Part shown: piece after piece, positions 1 through 8,043 of the stretch | How the letters are laid out: the number at the start of each line of letters is the position of its first letter | How positions within the stretch are numbered: position 1 is the first letter of the stretch | Assembly: GCA_025559845.1 (NCBI GenBank) | Contig: CP048469.1 | Coordinates: forward strand, 1,984,001-2,048,000 | Source: Agrobacterium tumefaciens | GTDB lineage: Bacteria > Pseudomonadota > Alphaproteobacteria > Rhizobiales > Rhizobiaceae | Length of the DNA stretch: 64,000 nt | Reading direction: 5' to 3' | Made by a program: the position numbers and the translations under genes | The notes under the pieces: generated by a model | Database searches by the model: none | What the model was told of the DNA's origin: nothing | What the model saw: only the letters and a program-made list of their open reading frames with translations

Positions 1-408
1 CATGCCACGCGGGCCGAGAACCTTACCGAGACGGCCGACGAGCGGCATCATGTCCGGGGTCGCGATAACGCGGTCGAAATCGATCTTGCCGCCCTGAACC
101 GTTTCCAGCAGGTCTTCGGCACCAACGATGTCTGCACCGGCAGCCTTGGCTTCGTCAGCTTTGGCGCCACGAGCGAACACAGCAACGCGAACATCGCGGC
201 CCGTGCCGTTCGGCAGGTTAACAACGCCGCGAACCATCTGGTCAGCGTGACGCGGGTCAACACCGAGGTTCATAGCAACTTCAACGGTTTCGTCGAACTT
301 GGCGACTGCACGTTCCTTAACCATGGAAATGGCATCGGTGAGAACGTAGAGCTTGTTCGGGTCAACGCCTTCGCGAGTCTTCTGTACGCGCTTTGCAAGC
401 TTAGCCAT
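1..408 (-). CDS. rplA: 50S ribosomal protein L1 (partial, 3' end outside window)
   Basis: L1 forms the L1 stalk of the large ribosomal subunit, contacts 23S rRNA near the E site, and in many bacteria represses its own L11-L1 operon mRNA. The N-terminal ~136 residues are present, starting [16 protein letters not shown] and running through the conserved [14 protein letters not shown] and [17 protein letters not shown] segments. The gene is cut by the left edge of the window. It starts two bases downstream of the rplK stop codon, so the two are translated from one message. The product is certain; only its C-terminal half is unseen. Confidence 0.97.
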   Translation of the reverse strand, partial: MAKLAKRVQKTREGVDPNKLYVLTDAISMVKERAVAKFDETVEVAMNLGVDPRHADQMVRGVVNLPNGTGRDVRVAVFARGAKADEAKAAGADIVGAEDLLETVQGGKIDFDRVIATPDMMPLVGRLGKVLGPRGM

Positions 409-410
409 GA

Positions 411-842
411 TCAACCTACCACTTCCAGGCCCATGGCGCGGGCAGAGCCCTCAACCATTGCCATTGCGCCTTCGATATCGGCGGCGTTCAGATCCTTCAT
501 CTTGGCTTCGGCGATCGTCTTGACCTGAGCCTTGGTGATGGAACCAGCCTTCGCGCCCTTGCCCGGAGTCTTCGAACCGGACTGGATCTTTGCTTCCTTC
601 TTGAGGAAGTAAGTCACCGGAGGCTGCTTCATCACGAATGTGAAGGACTTGTCCTGGTAGTAGGTGATGACGACCGGAATCGGCATACCCTTTTCCATTT
701 CCTGCGTGGCGGCATTGAACGCCTTGCAGAATTCCATGATGTTAATACCACGCTGACCAAGCGCAGGACCGATCGGCGGGGACGGGTTTGCCGATCCTGC
801 CTTCACCTGCAGCTTGAGCTGGCCTGCAACTTTCTTAGCCAT
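411..842 (-). CDS. rplK: 50S ribosomal protein L11
   Basis: L11 binds the GTPase-associated region of 23S rRNA and helps stimulate translation-factor GTPases and RelA. The 143-residue length is normal for the family. The N-terminal [22 protein letters not shown] stretch (residues about 8-29) is the signature proline-rich segment, and the C-terminal half carries the [23 protein letters not shown]-binding region. It follows nusG by about 145 bases and is directly followed by rplA, the standard bacterial secE-nusG-rplK-rplA order. Confidence 0.98.
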   Translation of the reverse strand: MAKKVAGQLKLQVKAGSANPSPPIGPALGQRGINIMEFCKAFNAATQEMEKGMPIPVVITYYQDKSFTFVMKQPPVTYFLKKEAKIQSGSKTPGKGAKAGSITKAQVKTIAEAKMKDLNAADIEGAMAMVEGSARAMGLEVVG

Positions 843-988
843 TTCTCTCTGCCTTTCAATTCGAACCAGTCACCCGGCTCATCTAATGCCGAAATATCCG
901 GCGGCTGCGGTTGCGTGGTGCGGCGCCCTGCCCCGGCTTAAAGAGCCAGATTGCCTTCCACGCGGTTTGGAGCTTACCGCCCCAGCAC

Positions 989-1519
989 TCAGACCTTTTC
1001 GACCTGAGCGTATTCCAGCTCGACCGGCGTAGCGCGGCCGAAAATCGAAACTTCCACCTTCAGGCGCGAACGCTCTTCATCGACATCCTGAACAACGCCG
1101 TTGAACGACGCGAACGGACCATCGGAGACGCGAACCTGCTCGCCGATCTCGAACGAAACCGAAGACTTCGGACGCTCGACACCTTCCTGAACCTGACCAA
1201 GGATACGCTCGGCCTCATAGTCCGGGATCGGAACAGGCTTGCTGTCCGAACCAAGGAAACCGGTAACCTTCGGCGTGTTCTTGATGAGGTGATACGCCTC
1301 ATCCGTCAGGTTAGCGCGGACAAGCACGTAACCCGGGAAAAACTTGCGTTCGCTATCGACCTTGCGACCACGACGCACCTCGACGACCTTTTCGGTCGGC
1401 ACGAGAATCTTTTCGAAAAGGTGATCAAGACCCTTCTGACGAGCCTTTTCTTCGATCGACTCAGCGACCTTCTTTTCGAAATTCGAATATGCGTGAACGA
1501 TATACCAGCGCGCTGCCAT
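989..1519 (-). CDS. nusG: Transcription termination/antitermination protein NusG
   Basis: NusG binds RNA polymerase through its NGN domain and links it to Rho or ribosomal protein S10 through its KOW domain. The 176-residue protein begins MAARWYIVHAYSNFEKKVAE, the usual NGN start, and has the EKILVPTEKVVEVRRGRK and FPGYVLV motifs. The C-terminal KOW region is VRVSDGPFASFNGVVQDVD. It lies 21 bases downstream of secE in the classic secE-nusG pair. Nothing is unusual. Confidence 0.98.
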   Translation of the reverse strand: MAARWYIVHAYSNFEKKVAESIEEKARQKGLDHLFEKILVPTEKVVEVRRGRKVDSERKFFPGYVLVRANLTDEAYHLIKNTPKVTGFLGSDSKPVPIPDYEAERILGQVQEGVERPKSSVSFEIGEQVRVSDGPFASFNGVVQDVDEERSRLKVEVSIFGRATPVELEYAQVEKV

Positions 1520-1540
1520 CTTTACTCTCCGTTCAATCCG

Positions 1541-1741
1541 TTACCGGCCGACGTTCAGCACAAGGCTGAGAACCCAGCCGATGAGCTGGTCGGCAGCAAA
1601 GAAGAACAGCGCCGCGAAAATAACCATCACCAGCACCATTGCCGTGGAAATCATGGTCTCGCGGCGCGACGGCCATGTGATCTTCGACGCTTCGGCGCGA
1701 ACCTGCTGCAGAAACGTAAACGGATTGGTTTTAGATGCCAT
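1541..1741 (-). CDS. secE: Preprotein translocase subunit SecE
   Basis: Single-span SecE of the SecYEG channel. The 66-residue protein has the family amphipathic segment (FLQQVRAEASKITWPSRRET, residues about 8-27, with the conserved W-P) followed by one membrane helix (MVLVMVIFAALFFFAADQLI). I chose the ATG at 1741 (MASKTNPF) over an in-frame ATG five codons upstream because it gives the usual length. It precedes nusG and follows the tRNA-Trp gene on the same strand. Confidence 0.95.
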   Translation of the reverse strand: MASKTNPFTFLQQVRAEASKITWPSRRETMISTAMVLVMVIFAALFFFAADQLIGWVLSLVLNVGR

Positions 1742-1928
1742 TGACTGCCCACGCAATTACGGCGCGTAAAGCCGAACTAATCAGCCCCACGCACCGCGTG
1801 TCTGTTTTGACCCTACATAAACATCGATTCCCCTTTTAACAAGAGGAAATCGACATTCCGCGAAATTCACCGGATAACCGGCACCCCATCCGCCATGCAG
1901 CGAAGTTGCGCGCTTGCGATTGAGGAAG

Positions 1929-2004
<76 letters not shown>

Positions 2005-2200
2005 TTAGTTCCGAATCCGGCTGCGCAATTCGCTTGGCCAATTCGGTATGGCGCTCCTTTAAGGTGATGCGGAAAGAATGGCAAGTGCGTTTTTCTTTTT
2101 TTCACACCAGCGCACGAAATACATCATATTGTCTCCCTCCCCTGAGACGATCTAGGGTCACCCTCAAACCCCGCAAGCGGTAGCCTTTCATGGAACACCT

Positions 2201-2788
2201 ATGAGCATCTATCTGATCCGCCACGGCCAGACAGAATTCAATGCGGTCCAACGCTGGCAAGGCCAGGTCGATTCGCCGCTGACAGAACTGGGCCGCGCGC
2301 AAGCGCTCCGCATGGGACAGAAACTGGCTGAGCTCACCCGCAAGGACCAACTCCACGTTTTCTGCAGCCCACTGGGACGTGCGCGACAGACCTGCGAGAT
2401 CGTTGTGCGCGAACTTGGCATGATTGACGGCGTGACTCTCGATCCTGGCCTGATGGAAATCAGCATGGGCGCCTGGGACGGCATGACGGACTACGAGATC
2501 GATCAGGAATATCCGGGCGCCCGTGACGGCCATGACCGCTACGAATGGTTCTTTCATGCCCCGGGCGGCGAAACATTCGATCGGATGCGCTCCCGCATCG
2601 CACACAGCCTGGAGGGCATCAGGAGAAGACAGGCGCGTGACGCCCTCATCATTTGTCACGGCATCACCAGCCGCCTGTTACGGGGCGTCTATGCCGACAT
2701 GCCGAAAGATCAGGCTCTGCGTCTCGACGTACCGCAGGACGCGTTTTTTCGTCTCAACGAAGGCGCAATCGAACGGATCGACTGCTAA
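2201..2788 (+). CDS. Histidine phosphatase family protein (phosphoglycerate-mutase-like)
   Basis: A 195-residue member of the histidine phosphatase superfamily. Residues about 5-9 hold the catalytic LIRHGQT (RHG) motif that forms the phosphohistidine. Further family features are CSPLGRARQT (residues about 56-65), the acidic MEISMGAWDG segment (about 89-98), and the second catalytic histidine in LIICHGITSRLL (about 149-160). The substrate cannot be read from the sequence; relatives include GpmB-like phosphatases and CobC. It is monocistronic on the plus strand between trnW and tuf, which are on the other strand, and converges with tuf on a shared terminator. Confidence 0.9.
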   Translation: MSIYLIRHGQTEFNAVQRWQGQVDSPLTELGRAQALRMGQKLAELTRKDQLHVFCSPLGRARQTCEIVVRELGMIDGVTLDPGLMEISMGAWDGMTDYEIDQEYPGARDGHDRYEWFFHAPGGETFDRMRSRIAHSLEGIRRRQARDALIICHGITSRLLRGVYADMPKDQALRLDVPQDAFFRLNEGAIERIDC

Positions 2789-2833
2789 GCCTTGAGGCAC
2801 CCGCACCTCAGCCTGAGAGAAACGCAGACAACA

Positions 2834-2862
2834 AAAAACCCCGTTGTTTCCAGCGGGGTTTT
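2834..2862. terminator. Bidirectional intrinsic terminator between phosphatase gene and tuf
   Basis: A stem AAAACCCCG / CGGGGTTTT with a 10-base loop, flanked by an A run on one side and a T run on the other, lies between the two convergent stop codons. It can end transcripts from both directions. Confidence 0.85.
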
Positions 2863-2885
2863 CTCAAATCCCTTGCGGGAAATGA

Positions 2886-4061
2886 TTACTCGATGATCGA
2901 GGCAACGATGCCGGCGCCGACGGTACGGCCGCCTTCACGGATAGCGAAGCGCAGCTTTTCTTCCATCGCGATCGGAACGATCAGCTCAACTTCAACCGTG
3001 ACGTTGTCGCCAGGCATAACCATTTCCGTGCCTTCTGGAAGCGAAACGATACCGGTAACGTCAGTCGTACGGAAGTAGAACTGCGGACGGTAGTTCGTGA
3101 AGAACGGCGTATGACGGCCGCCTTCTTCCTTCGTCAGGATGTAGGCTTCAGCCATGAACTTCTTGTGCGGCTTGACAGAGCCCGGCTTGCACAGGATCTG
3201 ACCACGCTCAACGCCATCGCGCTGTACGCCGCGAACCAGTGCACCGATGTTGTCGCCAGCCTGGCCCTGATCGAGCAGCTTGCGGAACATTTCAACGCCG
3301 GTAACAGTCGTCTTCGACGTCGCGCGGATGCCGACGATCTCAACTTCTTCACCAACCTTGACGATACCACGCTCAACGCGGCCCGTAACAACCGTACCAC
3401 GACCAGAGATCGAGAACACGTCTTCGATCGGCATCAGGAACGGCTGGTCGATCGGACGCTCAGGCGTCGGGATGTACGCGTCAACTTCTTCCATCAGCTT
3501 GCGGATTGCGTTCTCGCCGATTTCCTTGTTGGAATCTTCGAGAGCGGCAAGTGCAGAACCCTTGACGATCGGAATGTCGTCGCCCGGGAAGTCGTAGGAC
3601 GACAGCAGTTCGCGAACTTCAAGCTCGACGAGCTCGAGAAGTTCAGCGTCGTCAACCTGGTCAACCTTGTTGAGGAACACGACGATCGCCGGAACGCCAA
3701 CCTGACGAGCAAGCAGGATGTGCTCGCGGGTCTGCGGCATCGGGCCGTCAGCAGCCGAGCAAACCAGGATCGCGCCGTCCATCTGGGCAGCACCGGTGAT
3801 CATGTTCTTCACGTAGTCGGCGTGGCCGGGGCAGTCAACGTGGGCGTAGTGACGGTTAGCCGTCTCGTACTCAACGTGCGCCGTCGAAATCGTGATACCA
3901 CGCGCCTTTTCTTCAGGAGCTGCGTCGATCTGGTCGTACGCCTTGAACTCGCCGAAGAACTTCGTGATTGCTGCCGTCAGCGACGTCTTGCCATGGTCAA
4001 CGTGACCGATCGTGCCAATGTTGACGTGCGGCTTATTGCGCTCAAACTTGCTCTTTGCCAT
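2886..4061 (-). CDS. tuf: Elongation factor Tu
   Basis: EF-Tu is the GTPase that delivers aminoacyl-tRNA to the ribosome. The 391-residue protein starts [19 protein letters not shown]; an in-frame 29-codon upstream extension was rejected because it has no family similarity. G1 is GHVDHGKT, G2 is in [15 protein letters not shown]3 is DCPGH, G4 is NKVD and G5 is SALAAL. The C-terminal domains 2 and 3 are complete, ending in [11 protein letters not shown]. tuf upstream of trnW-secE-nusG is the common bacterial layout, here interrupted by the phosphatase gene. Confidence 0.98.
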   Translation of the reverse strand: MAKSKFERNKPHVNIGTIGHVDHGKTSLTAAITKFFGEFKAYDQIDAAPEEKARGITISTAHVEYETANRHYAHVDCPGHADYVKNMITGAAQMDGAILVCSAADGPMPQTREHILLARQVGVPAIVVFLNKVDQVDDAELLELVELEVRELLSSYDFPGDDIPIVKGSALAALEDSNKEIGENAIRKLMEEVDAYIPTPERPIDQPFLMPIEDVFSISGRGTVVTGRVERGIVKVGEEVEIVGIRATSKTTVTGVEMFRKLLDQGQAGDNIGALVRGVQRDGVERGQILCKPGSVKPHKKFMAEAYILTKEEGGRHTPFFTNYRPQFYFRTTDVTGIVSLPEGTEMVMPGDNVTVEVELIVPIAMEEKLRFAIREGGRTVGAGIVASIIE

Positions 4062-4475
4062 GTGAATTTTCTTCCTGTGAACATGAAGTAGTTTCCCCGG
4101 CGAACCGGTTTGGTGTCGCCGTTTAAGGCTTTGTAAGCGAATGCGCAAGACTTAATTGTTAAAGCGCCCTCGCACGCGCATGAAGCGCGGCATTGAAGCC
4201 CTCATATGGGGCCGCCGCCGCGAAAGTCAAACCCAATTGGGCAACCCGGTGTGCCAACCCCGCGTTGAATCAGCGCGTGTTTGTCATGCCCGTTGAACGC
4301 ACGTCGGCGATAACGAACTCTTTACCGTTGATAACGAACTCTTTACCACGGCACAGTTCTTGGCTTATGGAAGCGAATACGTCCGGGGAGAGACGCCAAC
4401 CGCCTTGTACCGAACGACATCACGACCGGCCGCGTCCTGCGGCCAGCGCTTTTATATCCGTTTCAGGGCATCCAC
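4062..4475. promoter_or_regulatory. Divergent intergenic region tuf / TerC gene, with an 18-bp direct repeat
   Basis: No gene seen in these 414 bases. They must hold the tuf and TerC-family promoters. An exact 18-bp direct repeat, GATAACGAACTCTTTACC, occurs at 4309-4326 and 4330-4347, 21 bases apart, upstream of the TerC-family gene. I cannot assign it to a known regulator. Confidence 0.5.
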
Positions 4476-5108
4476 ATGGAAATCTTCACCGCTGCCGGGT
4501 TTACGGCATTTCTACAGGTCATCGCGATCGATCTCGTTCTGGCGGGGGACAACGCCATCGTCATCGGCCTCGCCGCTGCCGGTCTCCCGGCCCACCTGCG
4601 CCGCAAGGCAATCCTCGTCGGCATCATCGCAGCGACGGTGCTGCGCATCGGCTTTGCAGCCATCACCGTCCAACTTCTGTCTGTGGTCGGCCTGCAGCTC
4701 TTCGGCGGCCTGCTCCTGGCCTGGGTCTGCTGGAAAATGTGGGCAGAACTCCGCGAACAGAACGGCTCGATGGAAGATGAGGTAACCGACGAAGAAGCTG
4801 ACCTTACCAAAGGCCACAAGACATTCTTCCAGGCGGCAATCCAGATTGTCATCGCCGATGTATCGATGTCGCTGGACAACGTTTTGGCTGTTGCCGGCGC
4901 GGCTCAGGAACACGTCACCGTTCTGGTAATCGGCCTCATCGTTTCTATCGCTCTGATGGGTCTTGCCGCAAACTTCGTCGCGAAGCTGCTGCACCGCTAC
5001 CGCTGGATTTCCTACCTTGGCCTGATGGTCATCATCTACGTGGCGCTAAACATGCTCTATCACGGCACACTTGAAGTCGTGCCGCACATCCAGCCTTATT
5101 TCGGCTGA
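4476..5108 (+). CDS. TerC/YjbE-family integral membrane protein
   Basis: A 210-residue polytopic membrane protein with about six or seven helices. Two matched halves each carry the TerC-family acidic motif: DLVLAGDNAIVIGLAAA (residues about 19-35) and DVSMSLDNVLAVAGAA (about 127-142). The central polar loop (EDEVTDEEADLTKGHK) separates them. Family members are linked to metal ion export (Mn2+ or Ca2+) and tellurite resistance, but the substrate here is not shown by the sequence. It is monocistronic and followed by a strong terminator. Confidence 0.88.
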   Translation: MEIFTAAGFTAFLQVIAIDLVLAGDNAIVIGLAAAGLPAHLRRKAILVGIIAATVLRIGFAAITVQLLSVVGLQLFGGLLLAWVCWKMWAELREQNGSMEDEVTDEEADLTKGHKTFFQAAIQIVIADVSMSLDNVLAVAGAAQEHVTVLVIGLIVSIALMGLAANFVAKLLHRYRWISYLGLMVIIYVALNMLYHGTLEVVPHIQPYFG

Positions 5109-5132
5109 TCACACCGGAAACTCACGCAAAAC

Positions 5133-5168
5133 AAAGGCCCGAAAACGCGATGTTTCCGGGCCTTTTTT
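5133..5168 (+). terminator. Intrinsic terminator after the TerC-family gene
   Basis: GC-rich stem AAAGGCCCG / CGGGCCTTT followed by TTTTTT, 25 bases after the stop codon. Confidence 0.85.
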
Positions 5169-5338
5169 GTTGCCTGCGTGGCGACGTGAATCACGCTTGC
5201 GTTGCGCTGCAACATTTTACTGCAATCGGAAAATCACCAATTTTCGTCCGTCCGTTTTGATAGTTGAGGTCAGCCCCGGGCAAGCATAGGGAACTAAATA
5301 TCAGGTTAAGAAAAACAAGAAGAAAGGCATAACGAACA

Positions 5339-5452
5339 ATGGCTTATGACTGGGGTGGAGGCCGTACGCGCCGTCTTCGCTGGATGAAGCTCGGTTGCGT
5401 CGGAAGCTCGCTTGTCCTCGTTACCCTGCTGGTGATGTTCTTTCTCCATTAG
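5339..5452 (+). CDS. Small single-span membrane protein (37 aa), unknown
   Basis: A short reading frame with an AAGAAAGG ribosome site upstream. It starts MAYDWGGGRTRRLRWMK, a basic N-terminus, then has one hydrophobic helix LGCVGSSLVLVTLLVMFFLH that reaches the end. Charge placement predicts the N-terminus in the cytoplasm. I do not recognise the family. The coherent basic-then-hydrophobic layout and ribosome site argue that it is real, but no homology check was possible. Confidence 0.5.
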   Translation: MAYDWGGGRTRRLRWMKLGCVGSSLVLVTLLVMFFLH

Positions 5453-5550
5453 GACACGCCAACTGGATTTTTTGACATTGACCGGCGGTGCGAGATGGGC
5501 CTTAAACCCATATCATGCCGCCGGTTTCATTTGGGCGACGCATGTGTGGC

Positions 5551-5919
5551 TCAGGGTTTGATCGCTGTGCAATGCACCGGCTTTTTCATCTCGGCATCCG
5601 CCATCAGATCGTAAAGATCGGCTTCATCGCCCTTTGACCACCAGATATAGACACCCCCCTGATATTTCGCACCCGAAGCAGCCATGACGTTCGAGGCGAC
5701 AATGATTCTGTCTGCAAATGCGATTCGCACGAGACTGATATCTCCGGCATTCAGATAGGTCGCCCCCACCTTCTCCTGCCCACACTGATAAGCCGATTCT
5801 GTTTTTTCAACGCTCATCGTTTCGGGCAACGAAATAATAATGTCCTCCGCCATGACGCTGGTGACAACGAGTGGAGACAGCATTGTCGTGATGAGAGCAA
5901 TTGCAGCGGATCTTTTCAT
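5551..5919 (-). CDS. MliC/PliC-like lysozyme inhibitor, periplasmic
   Basis: A 122-residue secreted protein. The start at MKRSAAIALITTMLSPLVVTS gives a typical Sec signal peptide ending near VMAED; a longer upstream frame has no signal sequence. The mature part fits the MliC fold: YQCGQEKVGATYLNAG, then LVRIAF, a serine-containing MAASGAKY loop and YIWWSKGDEADLY. Two cysteines (YQC near the start and VHC near the end) could form the family disulfide. It lacks a lipobox cysteine, so a soluble periplasmic (PliC-type) form is more likely than a lipoprotein. Such proteins block C-type lysozymes. Confidence 0.75.
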   Translation of the reverse strand: MKRSAAIALITTMLSPLVVTSVMAEDIIISLPETMSVEKTESAYQCGQEKVGATYLNAGDISLVRIAFADRIIVASNVMAASGAKYQGGVYIWWSKGDEADLYDLMADAEMKKPVHCTAIKP

Positions 5920-5986
5920 GACATGTCCTTCCCTTACCTGCGCACATAAACGCATCTTATAAGGGCGGGAATCAGGCGGACTGGCA

Positions 5987-6082
5987 TCAGGTGAACAGCC
6001 AGTACCCGCCACCCAGAATGAAAGCCCACATCACCAGGGAAATGGCCAGCACGACGAGATAATTTCTAAGTCGCTTTGTCAT
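5987..6082 (-). CDS. Small membrane protein (31 aa), unknown
   Basis: Minus-strand short frame, MTKRLRNYLVVLAISLVMWA then a glycine-rich end GGGYWLFT. It has a basic N-terminus and one strongly hydrophobic helix. It lies about 70 bases upstream of the lysozyme-inhibitor-like gene on the same strand, so the two could be co-transcribed. I do not recognise the family. The composition resembles small oxidase-associated proteins such as CydX or DUF2474, but no oxidase gene is adjacent. Confidence 0.4.
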   Translation of the reverse strand: MTKRLRNYLVVLAISLVMWAFILGGGYWLFT

Positions 6083-6390
6083 TCGCATCCATTCGCTCGG
6101 CAGTGCACAACACATGCAATATGCCGCTTGGCCGGTGAAAGCGGCACTGCCGCCCATTCAAGTCCTGTATCAAGAGGGAAAAAAGCAAACTATTCGTATA
6201 TTTTACCCGATGGAATGCGCAGTTGCACCATCGGAACCAACGAATCGCCCGGAACAAGGCAAAAAGCCGGCAAATGATGTCGATCGCCAGACATCCCGCT
6301 ACGAGCTAAAGCAAATAAGAAGGATGGAAAAAGCCGCAGCTCATGAGCCAATCAAGCTCACAACGGGTGAATGCTATGCCGTGAAGAGAT
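6083..6390. other. Gene-free chromosomal flank before the ICE end
   Basis: No convincing gene in these 308 bases. A plus-strand frame from 6114 crosses the tRNA remnant and ends RLERETGLEPSP, the peptide that results from translating antisense tRNA sequence, so it is not treated as coding. Confidence 0.5.
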
Positions 6391-6413
6391 TGGAGCGGGA
6401 AACGGGACTAGAA
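6391..6413 (-). other. Left attachment site: tRNA-Gly 3'-end repeat of the ICE
   Basis: Read on the minus strand, this is the end of a tRNA: T-loop TTCTAGT, T-stem strand CCCGT, acceptor strand TTCCCGC, discriminator T and CCA. Upstream, the matching 5' T-stem strand and the rest of the cloverleaf are absent. The last 18 bases, GTCCCGTTTCCCGCTCCA, match the tRNA-Gly attachment sequence that I recall for ICEclc at 17 of 18 positions. The orientation fits chromosome on the left and element on the right. It predicts an intact tRNA-Gly on the minus strand and a tyrosine integrase gene past the right edge of this window. Confidence 0.78.
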
Positions 6414-6687
6414 CCAAGCCCATAACTCTTTGATTAAAAAAGAGTTTCCGCGTATTCCCTATCAGGAATGGACACGATTATGGACTTATTCTTTCGCGAT
6501 GGCAAGTGTTGTGCCAACTTTTTTTCTACCGCAGGCTGCTGACGCTCATCAACATCTGGAGCATCGCACGGCCACCTCGATCCCCAACCATGGAGAAGCC
6601 CCTCCGTTCCAGGTGGTGGCTCGGCTGACACGCAGAGAGGAAAGACGTGCCTGCCGTTGAGGAACTGTCATCCAATCCCGCGCGGCG
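6414..6687. other. Gene-free left end of the ICE
   Basis: No supported gene. A 76-codon frame at 6430-6660 shows no signal, domain or ribosome site that I can defend. The region is AT-richer than the DNA to its right. Confidence 0.4.
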
Positions 6688-6978
6688 TCGTTCGTGGCCA
6701 TGCTGCCGGTCTGCCTGCTGTGGGGCGCGGCGCACACCAGCGGTTTGATCGTCAGCCAGATGTGAATGACCTCGGCGGCACCGGATGAGCCAGAGTTCGC
6801 CACCAGCCTCTATGTTCCGGCGGCCAACCTCGGTGTGGTGCTCAGGGCCGCGGTCAGGGGCGGTTTCATCGAAGCAATAAGGATGCAGGGAACGGTGTGG
6901 AGCGGCTGGTTGTTTGCGGCGTTGGCGATGGCCGCCGTGCTAGCCAGAAAGCCGTGGCGCTCAAACCTCCATGGATAA
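6688..6978 (+). pseudogene. MFS transporter C-terminal remnant
   Basis: In one frame this reads FVAMLPVCLLWGAAHTSGLI and VSQM, then a TGA stop (6763-6765), then MTSAAPDEPEFATSLYVPAA and NLGVVLRAAV, ending in a hydrophobic helix (GTVWSGWLFAALAMAAVLA). This matches the C-terminal third of AraJ-like drug/sugar efflux MFS proteins. The internal stop sits where the family normally has a tryptophan. The N-terminal two thirds are missing. It is a relic related to, but distinct from, the intact MFS gene at 8044. Confidence 0.65.
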
Positions 6979-6995
6979 ATGGAGGGATGAGAATG

Positions 6996-7913
6996 TCAGG
7001 ATTCCCAAGGTGCCTGCCGCCACTGTTCGGCAAGAAACTCCACGAATGCGCTGACCCGGCGAGGGACGGGAGCACGTTGCACGCGCACCGCCTGGATCGG
7101 CACCGCAGGTTCGGCCCAGTCGGGGAGCACGCGCACCAGATCGCCGCTGCGCAGTTCTTCGGCCACGTCCCAAGTCTCGCGCAGCGAAATTCCCAACCCG
7201 GCCCGACTCCAGTTCCGCAGCGCATCCCCGTTGTCGCTGCGCAGATCGCCTGCCACTTCGACGTTCTCAGTTCTGCCGCTCCGCCCCGCATGCTTGAGTG
7301 TCCAGCGGTTCTGGCGCAGGCCCGGATAGGCGAACAACAGGCATTGGTGCCGCGGCAGTTCGCGCGGGTGCGCGGGAATGCCCATGCGCCGCAGGTAGGC
7401 CGGGGCCGCCACCAGTATGCGCCGGCTTTCGGCCAGCCGCCGACTGATGAGGCGCGAATCGGCCAGCCGGCCGACGCGCACGGCCAGGTCGAGATCGCTG
7501 TCGTAGAGATCGACAACGTGATCGCTCAGTTGCAGATCGAACCCCAGTTGGGGATGGTGTTCGCGGAACGCGGCGATCGCCGGCGCCAGGTAGCGCGCTC
7601 CCAATGGAACCGGCGCCGTCACGCGCAGCGTGCCCGTCAGCGTCTGCACGCCTTCCCTGGCGACATCGGCAGCTTCATCCAGCAGCGCCAACGCGGGACG
7701 GGCGCGCTCGGCGACGGCCCGGCCTTCATCGGTGATGCGCAGTTGCCGCGTGCTGCGCTCGAACAGCCGCGCGCCCAACGCCTGTTCCAGACGTGCGATC
7801 TGCTTGCTCACCGTGGCCGGCGCCAGGTCCAGGGCGCGGGCGGCGGCAGAGAAGCCGCCGCAGTCCACGACCTTCAGGAACACCATCAGATCATCCAGGT
7901 TGCGTATCGTCAT
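6996..7913 (-). CDS. LysR-family transcriptional regulator
   Basis: A 305-residue LysR-type regulator. The winged-helix domain is at residues about 1-62 (FLKVVDCGGFSAAARALDLA, then ATVSKQIARLEQALGARLFER), followed by the effector-binding domain (LRVTAPVPLGARYLAPAIAA). It is transcribed divergently from the MFS gene, with a 130-base shared promoter region, the normal layout for a LysR protein controlling its neighbour. The inducer is unknown. It belongs to the CrgA/PecT-like branch that often controls efflux and redox genes; that is inference. Confidence 0.88.
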   Translation of the reverse strand: MTIRNLDDLMVFLKVVDCGGFSAAARALDLAPATVSKQIARLEQALGARLFERSTRQLRITDEGRAVAERARPALALLDEAADVAREGVQTLTGTLRVTAPVPLGARYLAPAIAAFREHHPQLGFDLQLSDHVVDLYDSDLDLAVRVGRLADSRLISRRLAESRRILVAAPAYLRRMGIPAHPRELPRHQCLLFAYPGLRQNRWTLKHAGRSGRTENVEVAGDLRSDNGDALRNWSRAGLGISLRETWDVAEELRSGDLVRVLPDWAEPAVPIQAVRVQRAPVPRRVSAFVEFLAEQWRQAPWES

Positions 7914-8043
7914 TTATTCCGATCCATCACAGATGTTTCTCCAATCTACTCCTTTTTGGAAGCATGTGACATCCCCAGAATGAGGGCTGGATCACTGCGT
8001 TCGTCACGCCATCAGGCGACGAACCCCACCCTGGAGTCGCCAC

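Noticed and set aside
911..1744. Plus-strand frame antisense to nusG and secE
   Set aside because: Overlaps conserved core genes completely on the opposite strand.
3111..4091. Plus-strand 326-codon frame antisense to tuf
   Set aside because: An open frame caused by tuf codon bias; EF-Tu on the other strand is certain.
6114..6425. Plus-strand frame of 103 codons across the att site
   Set aside because: Its end (RLERETGLEPS) is the usual translation of antisense tRNA sequence; no ribosome site or domain.
6391..6470. Complete tRNA-Gly gene on the minus strand
   Set aside because: Only the T-loop and acceptor strand are present; the 5' T-stem strand does not pair and no anticodon arm is found upstream.
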